Part shown: one piece after another, positions 11,345-22,540 of the stretch
Layout of the letters: each line of letters starts with the position of its first letter
Position numbering within the stretch: position 1 is the first letter of the stretch
Origin: Osedax fenrisi
Lineage: Eukaryota; Annelida; Polychaeta; Sabellida; Siboglinidae
DNA length: 64,000 bases
Direction: 5' to 3'
NCBI GenBank assembly: GCA_964019155.1
Contig: OZ025241.1
Coordinates: 26,266,059 to 26,330,058 of the forward strand
The notes under the pieces: model-generated
Databases searched by the model: none
Seen by the model: the letters and a program-made list of their open reading frames with translations, nothing else
What the model was told of the DNA's origin: nothing
Program-made: the position numbers and the translations under genes

Positions 11345-11584
11345 ATGTACAGCATATATATATGCGATATTTAGTAAATATATACTTTATATGTACGAAA
11401 TATGACCTATGTTATATAATGTATGCATATATACACTAAAATAAAAACAGTATACTGTATACATTACAAATTAAATAGGTAAGGTCATTTGGAATACATT
11501 TTAGTGTATATATGCATGCATATCTATAGAGATGTAATATACGGTAGTAGGTTAAACCTATTATAGTATTATAACTACTATATA

Positions 11585-11871
11585 TTATTTTATTATATTA
11601 ATTTATAAATAATAATTCTTATTTTCTCTCTACCTCTAATCACTAAATCATTCAACATATTATTTCTGTATTCGTTATTTTTGTCTCATTTTATCTTTAT
11701 CGTATTATTATTATCTAATTCTTATCGTATTATTATTATCTAATTTTTATCGGTAAATGCTTTCCGTCGTTGTATTTTTCTTTTATTATAATGTCCTCCC
11801 CGCGTGAGTAAAAGGGTTATTAAGTATAATATTTAATACACTATATATTATCATCATAATCATATATAATA

Positions 11872-11911
<40 letters not shown>

Positions 11912-12394
11912 AAATATAATTGAGAATTATATATATTAATGGGAAAACCTGAAATTTAATATAAAACATAACGCAATTAATAAGTCGTATTAAATAGTAA
12001 TGCATAAATACCTTAATTTAAGCGACTTAATTATATATTAGCTTATGAATTAATACATAATAATACATAATTATGTATAAATTATATTTGTTTTTAATTT
12101 ACATTATCATCATTTCTTAATTATTATATTTATATTTATATTGTTGCTATTATTTAGAACATTTAATTTCGCCTGAAAATAAACAAGTTTTCGTAAATAA
12201 TAATAATTAAATAAATAAACATATTCTTAAAAGATGTGTAATATTAGATATTACATATACAATAGTGCGTAAACATACATTGACATTACAATATTATTTG
12301 TGATCGCTAGAGTTAATTTATTAAATATATATTTATTATTATATACCTACATATTACCTACACATAGAGATTATACATACACACATATATTATT
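11585..12394. other. AT-rich stretch, nothing recognised
   Basis: Low-complexity AT DNA with a (TA)n run near 11878-11908 and repeated ATTATTATCTAATT(C/T)TTATCG near 11710-11750. No coding frame of note. Confidence 0.6.
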
Positions 12395-13045
12395 ATTAAA
12401 TAGTTTATTGACTACAAAACATCATATGTTTATCGGCGTCATATAATATAATAATAATGAAGTTAATAACAATTTGAACATAAATAAATATAGGAACAAT
12501 ATATATATATATATATATACATACAAGAACAAGAACAATATTAAATAATACAGTTATAAAAATAAAATAATGATATACTTTACGTTTAAATAAAGTTTCA
12601 GATTCAGTTGATCTGATATCAGCTGGCAATGCATTCCAACATTTAGGAGCTGCGACTGCAACTGCCGATTCTGCGTATACTGGCGTAGTGATAGGTTGAT
12701 GGAGCATCATAGTCGAGCCACCAGACGAGGTCGATAGTCCGTTCGTATAGTAATAACATTAGCGAGATATTTAGGGCTGGATTGGTAAATGGCTCGATGC
12801 GTTATGCAAAGGAGACGGAACTAGAAAACTAGCCGGAACTTTAACTATCCAAGCGAATGCATCGGAGATGGAAATCATTGTTCGACGTTTAAGTTTATAG
12901 AGGATGATTACTGCACGACGCTGAATAGTTTCAAGTATGTGCAATAAATGAAGGGATAGGGTAGTAAATAAGGAACAGCAGTACCGAAATCTACTAAAAA
13001 CAAGAGCATGAATAAGGTACTTGGTTAAATTAAAAATTAGCTTAT
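12395..13045 (-). pseudogene. LINE ORF2 C-terminus, CR1/L2/jockey-like
   Basis: Read on the minus strand, 13030-12720 contains a decayed thumb/connection region (FSRFRYCCSLFTTLSLH, then ILETIQRRAVII) and 12710-12560 keeps the family's closing motif, SVAAPKLWNALP-like: AVAAPKCWNALPADIRS followed by FKRKVYHYF. Stops and frame changes separate the blocks. The 3' end has the same GCCGATAAACATATGATG and AGTCAATAAA words as 6231-6560, then an AAT tail. A 5'-truncated, dead retroelement copy. Confidence 0.8.
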
Positions 13046-13054
13046 TACGCGTCT

Positions 13055-13122
13055 AGTACCATCGTATAATATCCACCCATGTATCATATACTATACATGG
13101 GAGGATATTATACGATGGTACT
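13055..13122. repeat. Near-perfect 68-bp hairpin
   Basis: Two 30-base arms (starting AGTACCATCGTATAATATCC) pair at 29 of 30 positions around the 8-base loop CATATACT; the only mismatch is A opposite A ten bases from the loop. The size resembles a miRNA precursor or a tiny palindromic MITE. It abuts a partial copy of the MITE seen at 694-786. Confidence 0.85.
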
Positions 13123-14040
13123 ATATATATTTTAGTTATTATATTATATATAATGTATATACCACTAAAAATGTTCCAAATGACCTTACCTAGTTTAAAA
13201 AGTATTTAATTTGTAATGTATACAGTAGACATTTAATAGACTAGGTTACACCTACTATAGTATTATAACTACTATATAATCATAGTATAGGTATACTTTG
13301 TTTACATAGCAACCAAATTACAGACGTGTTATTCACAGATTAGATTTTAAATATCGTTTAATTGTATTATAATTATAAATATAGGTGCGTATTTATTTAT
13401 TTGTGTGTTATTTATATTATTAGTATTGTTAAAATATTAATATCTACCAATATTTAAATATATTACATTGGTTTTGAAATTATATTCATTTTTTTATTTA
13501 GTTATATTTACATTAAGTATTTGTTTACATTTTATGATTATCAAAATTAAAATCAACAACAAATATATATTAATCACAAAGATAATGTTCACTTACTGTT
13601 TACATATTTAATAACAACAACTACTTTATTTACTCTTTTAATCGATTATTATTATTCATAGATTAGTTATCCTCTATTTATATTTAAATAATATATTGTA
13701 TTAATATCATATTAATCTTATTTACCAACTCTTTATTATTATTATATTGTATAAATACATTTAGGTATATACATTTTATGTATTTTATTATTATTTTTAA
13801 ATTATAATTGAAAATACAATAAAAAGGCCATAAAAGATATTTATTGAAATTCCTAGTATTGTTAAATATCATAAAATTAAAACATATATATATATATTGC
13901 ATTAATACATTTATATATATATATAAATTGTATTTATTAAATATACTTATATTGGATATTTTTACTATTGTATTTTTAATATTTAAATACTGCATATTAT
14001 TTTATTATTATTATTATTATACTATGTTATTTCTATAATA
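13123..14040. other. AT-rich stretch with partial duplication-edge repeat
   Basis: 13138-13290 resembles pieces of 626-760 (CCAAATGACCTTACC, TAGTATTATAACTACTATAT), so relatives of the duplication boundary exist outside it. The overlapping open frames at 13684-14038 are Ile/Tyr/Asn-rich low complexity, not credible genes. Confidence 0.5.
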
Positions 14041-14325
14041 TTTAATTTGTTGTAATATAAAATGAAGTAGGGGTATATAATTAGTTACCCTAGTATAATT
14101 TAGTTGCTATATATTTGTATATTTGATATAATAAATACAGTATATAATATACCCAATATAAACCCTAGGTACTTCATAATAAATTAGTGTGACATATATT
14201 ATATAAAAAGCATCTTTTAAATTTAGATAAACTCTTATTATTTATTCAATATATTAATTAAGTAAATATATTTTAACAACATATATATTAGTGATATTTA
14301 GAATTTAATTCATATAAAGTTTAAA

Positions 14326-15048
14326 ATGGCTCGTCAAAAAAAACAAACGATATCTGTAACAGATGAGCATAATGATGAAAAAATTGATCTCAAATGCTTA
14401 ATTGAAAAATTAACTATAAATAATGACAGATTAACTATAAATAATGAAAAATTGACTATAGTTATAGAAAATCAAGAAAAAATAATAAAAAAACTAAATG
14501 AAGCAGCTGATAAATCTGATCTTAAAACATTTGCTGAGATCACTAAAATTAACCTCAATAATACACTTCAAAAAAATCTATCAACGACTATAAATAAAAC
14601 CCTAAATGAAAAAAAATTAAATGAAATAAGAAATAAAATTATTATACTCTATAATGTTAAACAAACAATAGATTCTAATTACGAAACAAGAAATGTTGAA
14701 GAAAAAAAAAATATAACAGAAATGTTAGACCTAGTCAACACAAATTATAATATAAAAAACTATTTTAGATTAGGAAAATATCAAGAAAATGATAATGTCT
14801 TCAGGCCATTACAAATTATTTTAAACTCTGCATTAGAAATTAATAATATAATACAAAATGCAAACAAATTAAAAAACTCCAAATTCAAAAATATAAGCAT
14901 ATCAAAAGAATACAATAAAGTTGAGTTGGAGACTATCAAAAAACTATCTATCGAGGCTAAAAATAAATCAACAATAAATAATAAATATGTAGTACGGCAT
15001 AGAAATGATACTTTTAAAATAATTGAACTAAAAAAACGAGATGATTAA
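14326..15048 (+). CDS. LINE ORF1 protein, coiled coil plus RRM-like region
   Basis: The 240-residue product is probably the nucleic-acid-binding ORF1p that packages LINE RNA. Residues about 22-60 are a regular Leu/Ile/Asn heptad-like stretch with an internal repeat (KLTINNDRLTINNEKLTI), a good coiled coil for trimerisation. Residues about 104-200 fit the RRM-like core of such proteins: a beta strand IIILYNV, then YFRLGKYQ, FRPLQIILNS and ISISKEYN. The tail (KYVVRHRNDTFKIIELKKRDD-like, residues 220-240) is basic. The frame is uninterrupted. Its stop overlaps the ORF2 start in ATGATTAA, suiting termination-reinitiation. Start chosen at the first ATG, context AAAATGG. Confidence 0.85.
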   Translation: MARQKKQTISVTDEHNDEKIDLKCLIEKLTINNDRLTINNEKLTIVIENQEKIIKKLNEAADKSDLKTFAEITKINLNNTLQKNLSTTINKTLNEKKLNEIRNKIIILYNVKQTIDSNYETRNVEEKKNITEMLDLVNTNYNIKNYFRLGKYQENDNVFRPLQIILNSALEINNIIQNANKLKNSKFKNISISKEYNKVELETIKKLSIEAKNKSTINNKYVVRHRNDTFKIIELKKRDD

Positions 15049-17988
15049 ATATAATATGATACCATGGTTTGCAAACCAATACAAAACAACACAACAATTT
15101 AATAGTATTACAAAAGAATTAATAATAAATAAAAATAATCTGATAATTATACACATAAATATTAGAAGTCTTACTCAAAACCTGGATAAATTAAGAGAAT
15201 TTAGAGATACTTTAATAATAAAACCTCATATTATATGTTTATCTGAAACCTGGTTAAATAGTAATAATGACTTCAATAATAATATAACAAACTACACATA
15301 TCAAACAAACTATAGACAGAAACAAAATAAATGTAGAGGTGGTGGTGTTTCAATATATGTTATAAAAGATATTCAATATGAACTTATAAAAGACCTTACT
15401 TTTAATATAAAAGATTATTTAGAAACGCTTACAATAGAAATTAAACTTAAAAAAATAAAAAAATAATAATTTCATGCCTTTATAATAGCCCTTTCAATAA
15501 AACTGAAGATCTTATAAATATGTTATATAGTAAATTTCATAAATATATTTTACACGATTTAATAATTATGGGTGATTTTAATATCATAACAAATGATCCC
15601 AAACCATCTCAATTAAACATTTTAATAAATCAATTAGGACTAACGCCTCAAATTCTTCAAAACACTAGACCCCAATTCAATAAAAGTAACACTTCAAACT
15701 ATAGATCAAATTTACACTAATATAAACACAACAAATATTTATAATAGTGGAATACTCTTAAAAGACTTGACAGACCACCTCCCAATATATACAATAATTA
15801 AAATAAAAATCAAAATACGAAATAACTCAAATGAAATTAAAACAAAGAAAATAACAATAAATAATACTAAAAAACTTATTAATGCACTGAAAAATACGAA
15901 TTGGGATTCGGTCCTCGAAGACAATGATGCTGAAAACTCATACAACAAATTTCATACAATATATACATCAATAATTAACCAATTTATCCCACTACTTACA
16001 AATAAAATATCTTCAAATATTTTTTCAAAAAATTGGATAACAAATAAAATAAAAAGAGACATTAATAAAAAGTATAAACTATATAAACTTTACTTAGATA
16101 ATAAAAATGAAATCAACTTATATAACTACAAACAATTAAGAAATAAATTGACCTTAAATATTAAAAAAGCAAAGCAATCATATATAGATAGTAAAATAGA
16201 AAATAGTATATCTACTAAAGAAAATTGGAATTTAATAAATAACCTCATAAATAAAACAGCAAATTAAAAAATCTCCAAATTATATAATAGATGATTTCGA
16301 AAATAAATTCAATAATGATAAACAAATAGCAAATACATTTAACTCTTATTTTATAAATACAAGTCAATCCATAAATAATCAATTCACCTCTCCCATAAAT
16401 AACATCAACCCAATTAACGTTACACCAATATCTAAATCAATATATCTTCATCCCACATCAACACATGAGATAAATTCTATTATACAAAATAATAAATCAA
16501 AGACTTCTCTAGACACTGATTATCTAAACATGAAATTGTTAAAAATTTCAAAAGATTACATTGACCTTCCATTAAGCCATATTTTTAATCTATGTTTATC
16601 GTCAGGAACTTTTCCCTTAAAAATGAAACTATCCTCCATTAAACCAATTCATAAAAAAAAATAATATCAATATTATATCTAACTATAGACCAATATCAAT
16701 TTTAAATCAACTATCGAAAATACTAGAAAAAATAATATATAATAGACTAATGCAATTCATACAAAATAATAACATAATAAATACTACTCAATATGGTTTC
16801 CTCAAAAAACATAATACCACTCAAGCTACACTAGATATTTACAACCATATAATGGAAAATAAAAAAGAAAATAAAGCAATAAATACATTATTTTTAGATT
16901 TAAGTAAAGCCTTTGATACTATTGATCATTCTATTATAATTAGCAAATTAGATAAATATGGAATTAGAGGGATTCCTCTTAAACTGATAAAAAACTATTT
17001 ACATAATAGAACTCAACTAGTTAAAGTTAACATTACAGAATCTGATATTATAACTAATGATATCGGTGTACCCCAAGGCTCCATACTAGGCCCTTTACTA
17101 TTCATAATTTATGTCAATGATCTACCATTATATTTAGAAGATAATAATGTAAAATTTACAGTATATGCAGATGATACTGCTAGAACTTTTACAGCAGATA
17201 ATAATATAGAACTAACAAATTTAATTAAAAAAACCTTAATAAAAATAGAAAAATGGTATAAATATAATAAGTTAAAACTCAATATTAGTAAAACAGAAAT
17301 GATAAATTTCAATTCAAATAAATATCCAAACAATATTATTTCATTAAATGATACATTAATAAATAACGTATATAATTATAAATAGCTTGGTATAATTCTT
17401 GATAGCAAACTTGATTTTAAAAATCATATTATTAAATTAAATAACAAACACTCCCAAATTCAATTTTTAATCTCAAAATTGAGCAAATTCATTAAAACAA
17501 ATTCATTGATAATTATATATAATAGTATTTTCCTACCATACTTAAATTATGGAAATATACTTTGGGGAAATACATTCTCAAATAATACCCTAAATACAAC
17601 AATTATTCAAAAAAAAACCTTAAGAATAATAAATAAAAGAAAATTTCGAGATCATACAAAAGAATTATTCACATCAAATAAAATACTTAGATTAGATAAG
17701 CTAACATATTATAATACACTAATATATATGCATAAACAATATTATAATCAATTACCAACAAATTTAATTAAAATACACAAAAAAAATAATAATAAATATA
17801 CTCTACGAACAAATAAAACGTATACTATACCAATTTCAAAATCAACAAGAACAATAAATAGTTTACTGATAAAAGGTCCAAAACTTTTGAACTTACTTCC
17901 AACAAATATACAAAATATAAAAAATGAAAATTTGTTCAAGAAAAGAGTAAAAAATATGTTAATCAATGATGAATTATATTATAGATAA
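15041..17988 (+). pseudogene. LINE ORF2: APE endonuclease and reverse transcriptase, broken
   Basis: Endonuclease parts: IIIHINIRSLTQNLDKL and IICLSETWLN in 15041-15466, LIIMGDFNI in 15520-15720, TDHLPIYTII at the start of 15767-16267. The linker and RT start follow at 16269-16663 in a third frame. RT: ISNYRPISIL (about 16676), YGFLKKHNTTQA, DLSKAFDTIDH with the catalytic Asp at 16897, GVPQGSILGPLLF and an intact YADD at 17164-17175. One in-frame TAG (17383-17385) separates this from 17479-17988 with LNYGNILWG and GPKLLNLLP. Most frame changes sit in or near A-runs (e.g. 15450-15470, 16650-16665). Catalytic residues are kept, so the copy is young; it is either recently dead or affected by homopolymer errors. 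Confidence 0.85.
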
Positions 17989-18400
17989 ATTACAAAATTA
18001 ATGAATTTAAAATTAATTTAATAAAATTAACATATTAAAAAAAACTAAAAAAAAAAATAAAATAAAAAATCTTTATTAAATATATATGTATGTATGAATT
18101 ATTTTTGTTATTATTATTTTGATTTTGATTTTTGTTAATTTCAAATTTTGTCTATCTACTGTATTTTATTTATTTATTATTATCTTTTATGTAAATACGA
18201 AATATATAGCTAACTATTATAATTAAACAATCACTGTTCCTGTCCCATGTATGAATAAATCACTGGCAACAACCCGAAAAGATCAAGGTCTTATTTTGAA
18301 GCCATTTGGAAACTAAGAAAGAAACGAAAAAGAATAATAAATGAAAAAAAAAGAACGACATTAATGAATCCAATAAAATATATCTATATATCTATCTATC

Positions 18401-18959
18401 TATCTATATTGTCTATTACACGTATATCATATGCACATTGTATTATGGGCTATAATTTATATCCGTGTACCGCCACACCCATTGTATACACTGAGTATAA
18501 TGTGTCGTATACAATGTACATGTATAACATACCGTATATAGAATGTATATTGTATACAATATATAATGTACATATATCTATAGTATGTGTACATAATTTA
18601 TACACTGTACATTATACAATGTATAATGTACAGTATACAATGTACAGTATACAGTGAACAGTGTATATTATACATTGTTCACACCGGTTACTTTATTCAA
18701 AAAGCACGGCGGAGATGTATACCCGTATGCAAGTGTAAGTGCGCATGGACACGCGTGAAGGTATCGACGTGTGTTTCTTGTACGTGATTACTATATTCTG
18801 GGGAGTAGGTTAATAACGGTTATTGTTATAATTATCACTTAATTAGGGACTATTTTTTAATAAATTTACGTTCTCATAGATACATATATGTAAGGGGAAA
18901 TTAGATAAAACTTAGATTATATCTGATAACTAATTTATTATCTTTCCTTTTGCTATATC

Positions 18960-18960
<1 letters not shown>
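18401..18960. repeat. TGTACA/GTATAC-rich cryptic repeat
   Basis: 18480-18680 is built from alternating words such as TGTACA, GTATAC, CAATGTAC and CAGTATAC, many of them palindromic. The frames crossing it (18364-18787) are Tyr/Ile/Cys repeats from this composition. Between 18690 and 18780 is a short less AT-rich patch without a recognisable gene. Confidence 0.6.

Positions 18961-19022
<62 letters not shown>
18961..19022. repeat. (TA)n microsatellite
   Basis: About 30 uninterrupted TA units. Comparable arrays occur throughout the window, e.g. 2306-2360, 2937-2996, 23251-23301, 41270-41328, 44457-44515, 47000-47062, 53214-53276, 53500-53562 and 63865-63910. Confidence 0.95.
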
Positions 19023-19029
<7 letters not shown>

Positions 19030-19189
19030 TTATATATATGTATACTTTTTATAATTATAATAAATATGTAAATGAAATAAGAATATATTTATAAATCGTC
19101 ATAGTAATAATCTATATATCTCTGGTTACACTTAATGCATATATGCTTATATATATATGTTATATGTGTACACCACTATTTGCAGTGTT

Positions 19190-19261
19190 ACTGATGCAGG
19201 ACACAGGTATGTGTACACTGTACACTGTACACTGTACAGTGTGTACAGTGTATACACACTG
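19190..19261. repeat. TGTACACT tandem octamers
   Basis: The octamer TGTACACT is repeated in tandem at about 19211-19237, followed by inverted forms (TGTACAGTG). It directly abuts the MITE at 19262. Confidence 0.75.
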
Positions 19262-19437
19262 TAGTGATGTATTAAATGATGCAGCTCAAATCCAAAGCAT
19301 GATGCAGTCTCAGTCTCAGTTACCTAGAGTGTCGGACGGCTCGGGCTCGTTTTTCTTCTTCAGAAAATGAAGGGCTCGACATCAATAACCAAAGTATCGG
19401 CTTGATTTTAAAAATCTCGGCATAATTGACATCACTA
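19262..19437 (-). mobile_element. Small hAT-like MITE with CGAG repeats, copy B
   Basis: Begins TAGTGATGTATTAAATGATGC and ends GACATCACTA, matching copy A at 2548-2783 in reverse orientation. CAGTCTCAGTCTCAGTTACCT corresponds to the complement of 2725-2745 there, and GGCTCGGGCTCG corresponds to the GAGCC array. Shorter than copy A because fewer internal units are present. No clear 8-bp duplication. Confidence 0.6.
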
Positions 19438-19571
19438 CACCAGGGTATAGACTATACAGTATAGTAGTAACACATTACTTAAGACACCTAACATATAGGA
19501 CTCGCAATAATAATAATAATAATAATAATAAAAGAAACACTGATTTTAGGTATGAAGTTCAATGGTTTAGT

Positions 19572-20486
19572 ATGGATTATGTTTCTCTTGATAGCGATGT
19601 GTTACGGGGAGCACGAGGCTATCACCAAGATAGTTGGTTAGTTAGAGGTCACTTAGTTAGAGGTCACTTAGTTAGAGGTCACTTAGTTAGAGGTCACTTA
19701 GTTAGAGGTCACTTAGTTAGAGGTCACTTAGTTAGAGGTCACTTAGTTAGAGGTCAATTAGTTAGAGGTCACTTAGTTAGAGGTCACTTAGTTAGAGGTC
19801 ACTTAGTTAGAGGTCACTTAGCTAGAGGTCACTTAGTTATAGTTCACTTAGTTAGAGGTCACTTAGTTATAGTTCACTTAGTTAGAGGTCACTTAGTTAG
19901 AGGTCACTTAGTTAGAGGTCACTTAGTTAGAGGTCACTTAGTTAGAGGTCACTTAGTTAGAGATCACTTAGCTAGAGGTCACTTAGTTATAGTTCACTTA
20001 GTTAGAGGTCACTTAGTTATAGTTCACTTAGTTAGAGGTCACTTAGTTAGAGGTCACTTAGTTAGAGGTCACTTAGTTAGAGGTCACTTAGTTATAGGTC
20101 ACTTAGTTAGAGATCACTTAGCTAGAGGTCACTTAGTTATAGTTCACTTAGTTAGAGGTCACTTAGTTAGAGGTCACTTAGTTAGAGGTCACTTAGTTAG
20201 AGGTCACTTAGTTAGAGGTCACTTAGTTAGAGGTCACTTAGTTAGAGGTCACTTAGTTATAGGTCACTTAGTTAGAGGTCACTTAGTTAGAGGTCACTTA
20301 GTTATAGGTCATTTAGTTAGAGGTCACGTAGTTAGAGGTCACTTAGTTAGAGGTCACTTAGTTAGAGGTCACTTAGTTAGAGGTCACTTAGTTAGAGTTC
20401 ACTTAGTTAGAGGTCACTTAGTTAGAGGTCATACTTTACTCATAGGACGGGTTCATATATGTGCGATGTATTTGGGGACCTTTTAA
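19572..20486 (+). CDS. Open frame of LVRGH pentapeptide repeats, probably fortuitous
   Basis: A 304-codon frame: 22 unique residues, 53 pentapeptides (mostly LVRGH; variants LARGH, LVIVH, LVRDH, LVIGH, LVRGQ), then 17 unique residues. The repeat unit is 15 bp, so one frame stays open by arithmetic; the other five contain a stop in every unit. All unit differences are substitutions, never indels. There is no signal peptide, no membrane segment of normal kind, and no recognisable family. Start at 19572 is the first ATG in frame. I judge it more likely a minisatellite than a protein gene; conservation or transcript data would be needed to call it coding. Confidence 0.2.
   Translation: MDYVSLDSDVLRGARGYHQDSWLVRGHLVRGHLVRGHLVRGHLVRGHLVRGHLVRGHLVRGQLVRGHLVRGHLVRGHLVRGHLARGHLVIVHLVRGHLVIVHLVRGHLVRGHLVRGHLVRGHLVRGHLVRDHLARGHLVIVHLVRGHLVIVHLVRGHLVRGHLVRGHLVRGHLVIGHLVRDHLARGHLVIVHLVRGHLVRGHLVRGHLVRGHLVRGHLVRGHLVRGHLVIGHLVRGHLVRGHLVIGHLVRGHVVRGHLVRGHLVRGHLVRGHLVRVHLVRGHLVRGHTLLIGRVHICAMYLGTF
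19638..20432 (+). repeat. 15-bp minisatellite, 53 units, 150-bp higher order
   Basis: Consensus unit TTAGTTAGAGGTCAC, exactly 53 units with no length variation. The marker variant TTAGCTAGAGGTCAC occurs at three places exactly 150 bp (10 units) apart (GCTAG at 19821, 19971, 20121), each followed by the TTAGTTATAGTTCAC variant; the last two are also preceded by an AGATCAC variant. This shows block amplification of ten units. 45 units keep the hexamer AGGTCA, a nuclear-receptor half-site. Confidence 0.97.
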
Positions 20487-21359
20487 GCTTTTTGTTTCTT
20501 CACAAAATTGTCATAGATATTTTTATTTTTTGTAGGTCAAAGTATACTTTATAGTATAAGTAAAGATTTTGCGAAGCAAATATATAACACCCCCTATGGA
20601 TGTAACGTAATTTAGTAATACCCGATGCCGCTGCTAGCAGTAGTATCGAAATCACTGAAATATATATATAGGTTCGGATCTGTTTTCATACAACAATTTG
20701 TCATTGCTCTATAAATTAGCTTTTACTCACCAAATATATACGCATAGAATTTAAACATACATATCATATTTGTTTGTTATATATTAGTAATGAACACTTA
20801 GTTTTCATCATATATATACTAATTTAAAGCATATTAAATATATTTAACATTTTAAAAGTGTATAGCTTGTTACGAATTTACATTATAAACAACAAAGTTC
20901 CTAAAAGTAACCCGCTATAGGTGGCACTGGGGTACCCAATACAAAATACGTATTATACAAATTCGAATTAAACGATTTCGCCTAAGTATTATATCTTTCC
21001 TCAGACAAATCTGTGGTATAAGTATATATGCGTAGACATTCACTGAGCATCATTATCGATATCTACAGTACGACAACAAATAACATCATCATTTTATAAT
21101 ACGCAAACGTGAACAGTTTAACATCACGATACCATTCTACATTACACATCATCAGACGATTATTGGTGCGATAACATCGCGAAAAGATTCCTAAATAAAT
21201 CAAATACGCGTGAAATCCTGGCGCCTTACGTAATATTTAGATATATAGAAGTGGGCGTGTTAAATATATAGATGTGGGCGTGTTAGACATATAGAGATAG
21301 GTGTAGTCTTTTTAAATCGTAATTGTTTCGTAACTATAGTAACTGTATAGGTTAGGTAC

Positions 21360-21402
<43 letters not shown>

Positions 21403-21539
21403 TTTATTATAATAACATTAATTATTAAGTTATATCTAGGTTATACCTATTTATAATAATTGATAACTGATCATTTTTTTTACCACATATTAATTAGTAT
21501 AATATTGTATAATATTATGGGGTAATAATAACCTATAAG
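20487..21539. other. Non-coding stretch with GGGCGTG tandem
   Basis: No gene recognised. 21238-21305 contains two and a half degenerate ~24-bp units ATATATAGA(A/T)GTGGGCGTGTTA; GGGCGTG is a KLF-type word. CACCCCCTATGG at 20588 resembles the GCGCCCCCTA words listed at 35356 and 45635. (TA)n at 21362-21401. Confidence 0.5.
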
Positions 21540-22540
21540 ACTAACACATTATGCATCAATATTTTACAAAAAAGAATTATTCGTATTATAGATAATAAAC
21601 CTTATCTTTATCATACTAAGGATTTATTTAAATTCAACAATATATAACCTTTAAATGACTTAGTAAAATATAATACTTGTGAATTCATGTTTAAAGTATA
21701 TAATAATGTTCACCGTGAAATAATAATCAATCATTTTAGTACAAAATCTATTATTTATCAAATCGTGACATAAATAACTTTAATATTCCTCATCAAAATT
21801 AAATATATGTTCACATTGCCTTATAATTATTGGTCCATATTTATGGAATTCACTATGTAATTCTTTAAAAAAAAATTCACATTTAAATAAATTCAAAACA
21901 AAATTTAAATTATCTCTTATATTAAAGATTGATTAAAATAATTTCAAATTTTTTCTGACTTATATAAAATTAGTTTCATTGTTTTTACATTTATTACTTT
22001 CTGACATAATATAAAATTACAAAAATATAAATATAAATTAATATTATTAATTATAACATATCAGTATTAAAACAAAAAATTATTTAAAAATTGTCAGTAT
22101 TATAATATATTTCATTTTTATTATATCATTTTACCTATTTTTTCTAATATATTTGTTTCTTTTTTTCTCTTATTTCTTTTAGTTTCTTTTATATTTAAAT
22201 ATTGGCTTTCTCTAATTTTTTTTCTCTATGTTTTATTTTATTTTATTTCATTCTTGATGTATTTCTTAGATTTTAATTTTATTATTTTATCATTTATTTA
22301 TATTATTACATGATGATTACACTTAGTTACATGATAAGTTTCATTTTATTTTTTTTATCATATATATGTAAACAGGAAGTCATATTATTATAACATTATT
22401 ATTTATTTATTATTATTATCTATAATGAAACTTACCATGTTAATAAAGGGGTAATTGTCTCGATAAGCAACACTGCTTCTATAATTATCCTGGCATTGCC
22501 TAAATCTGATAATAATAATAATAATAATACTAATAATAAC
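21540..22540 (+). pseudogene. LINE ORF2 C-terminus and 3' UTR, CR1/L2-like
   Basis: From about 21555 a decayed frame reads LQKRIIRIIDNKPYLYHTK, then DLFKFNNI and PLNDLVKYNTCEFMFKVYNN, the post-RT region of CR1/L2-type LINEs. The closing block (GPYLWNSLCNSL-like, about 21820-21870) is in a shifted frame. A long AT-rich 3' UTR ends with GGCATTGCCTAAATCTGATAAT and (AAT)n at 22509-22535. 5'-truncated and dead. Confidence 0.75.

Larger units (their letters stand above)
8770..11584 (-). repeat. Right arm of inverted duplication, with internal deletion
   Basis: Reverse complement of 626-1185 joined directly to that of 3995-6230. The junction at 11025-11029 is the pentamer AAATA (TATTT on the other strand), present at both breakpoints in the left arm (1181-1185 and 3995-3999). 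Because the missing 2,814 bp cut through a hAT-like transposon that is whole in the left arm, the right arm must have lost them. Confidence 0.92.
14041..18400 (+). mobile_element. Near-complete two-ORF LINE (CR1/L2/jockey group)
   Basis: A plus-strand non-LTR retrotransposon with ORF1 at 14326-15048 and ORF2 homology from 15041 to 17988, in the order endonuclease, RT, C-terminal tail. The 5' limit is approximate: AT-rich leader sequence precedes ORF1. After ORF2 there is a ~350-bp AT/A-rich 3' region, ending near GAACGACATTAATGAATCC and a (TATC)n run at 18388-18408. No target duplication could be fixed. Codon use is extremely A-rich, unlike the CpG-rich exon candidates of the window. Confidence 0.85.
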
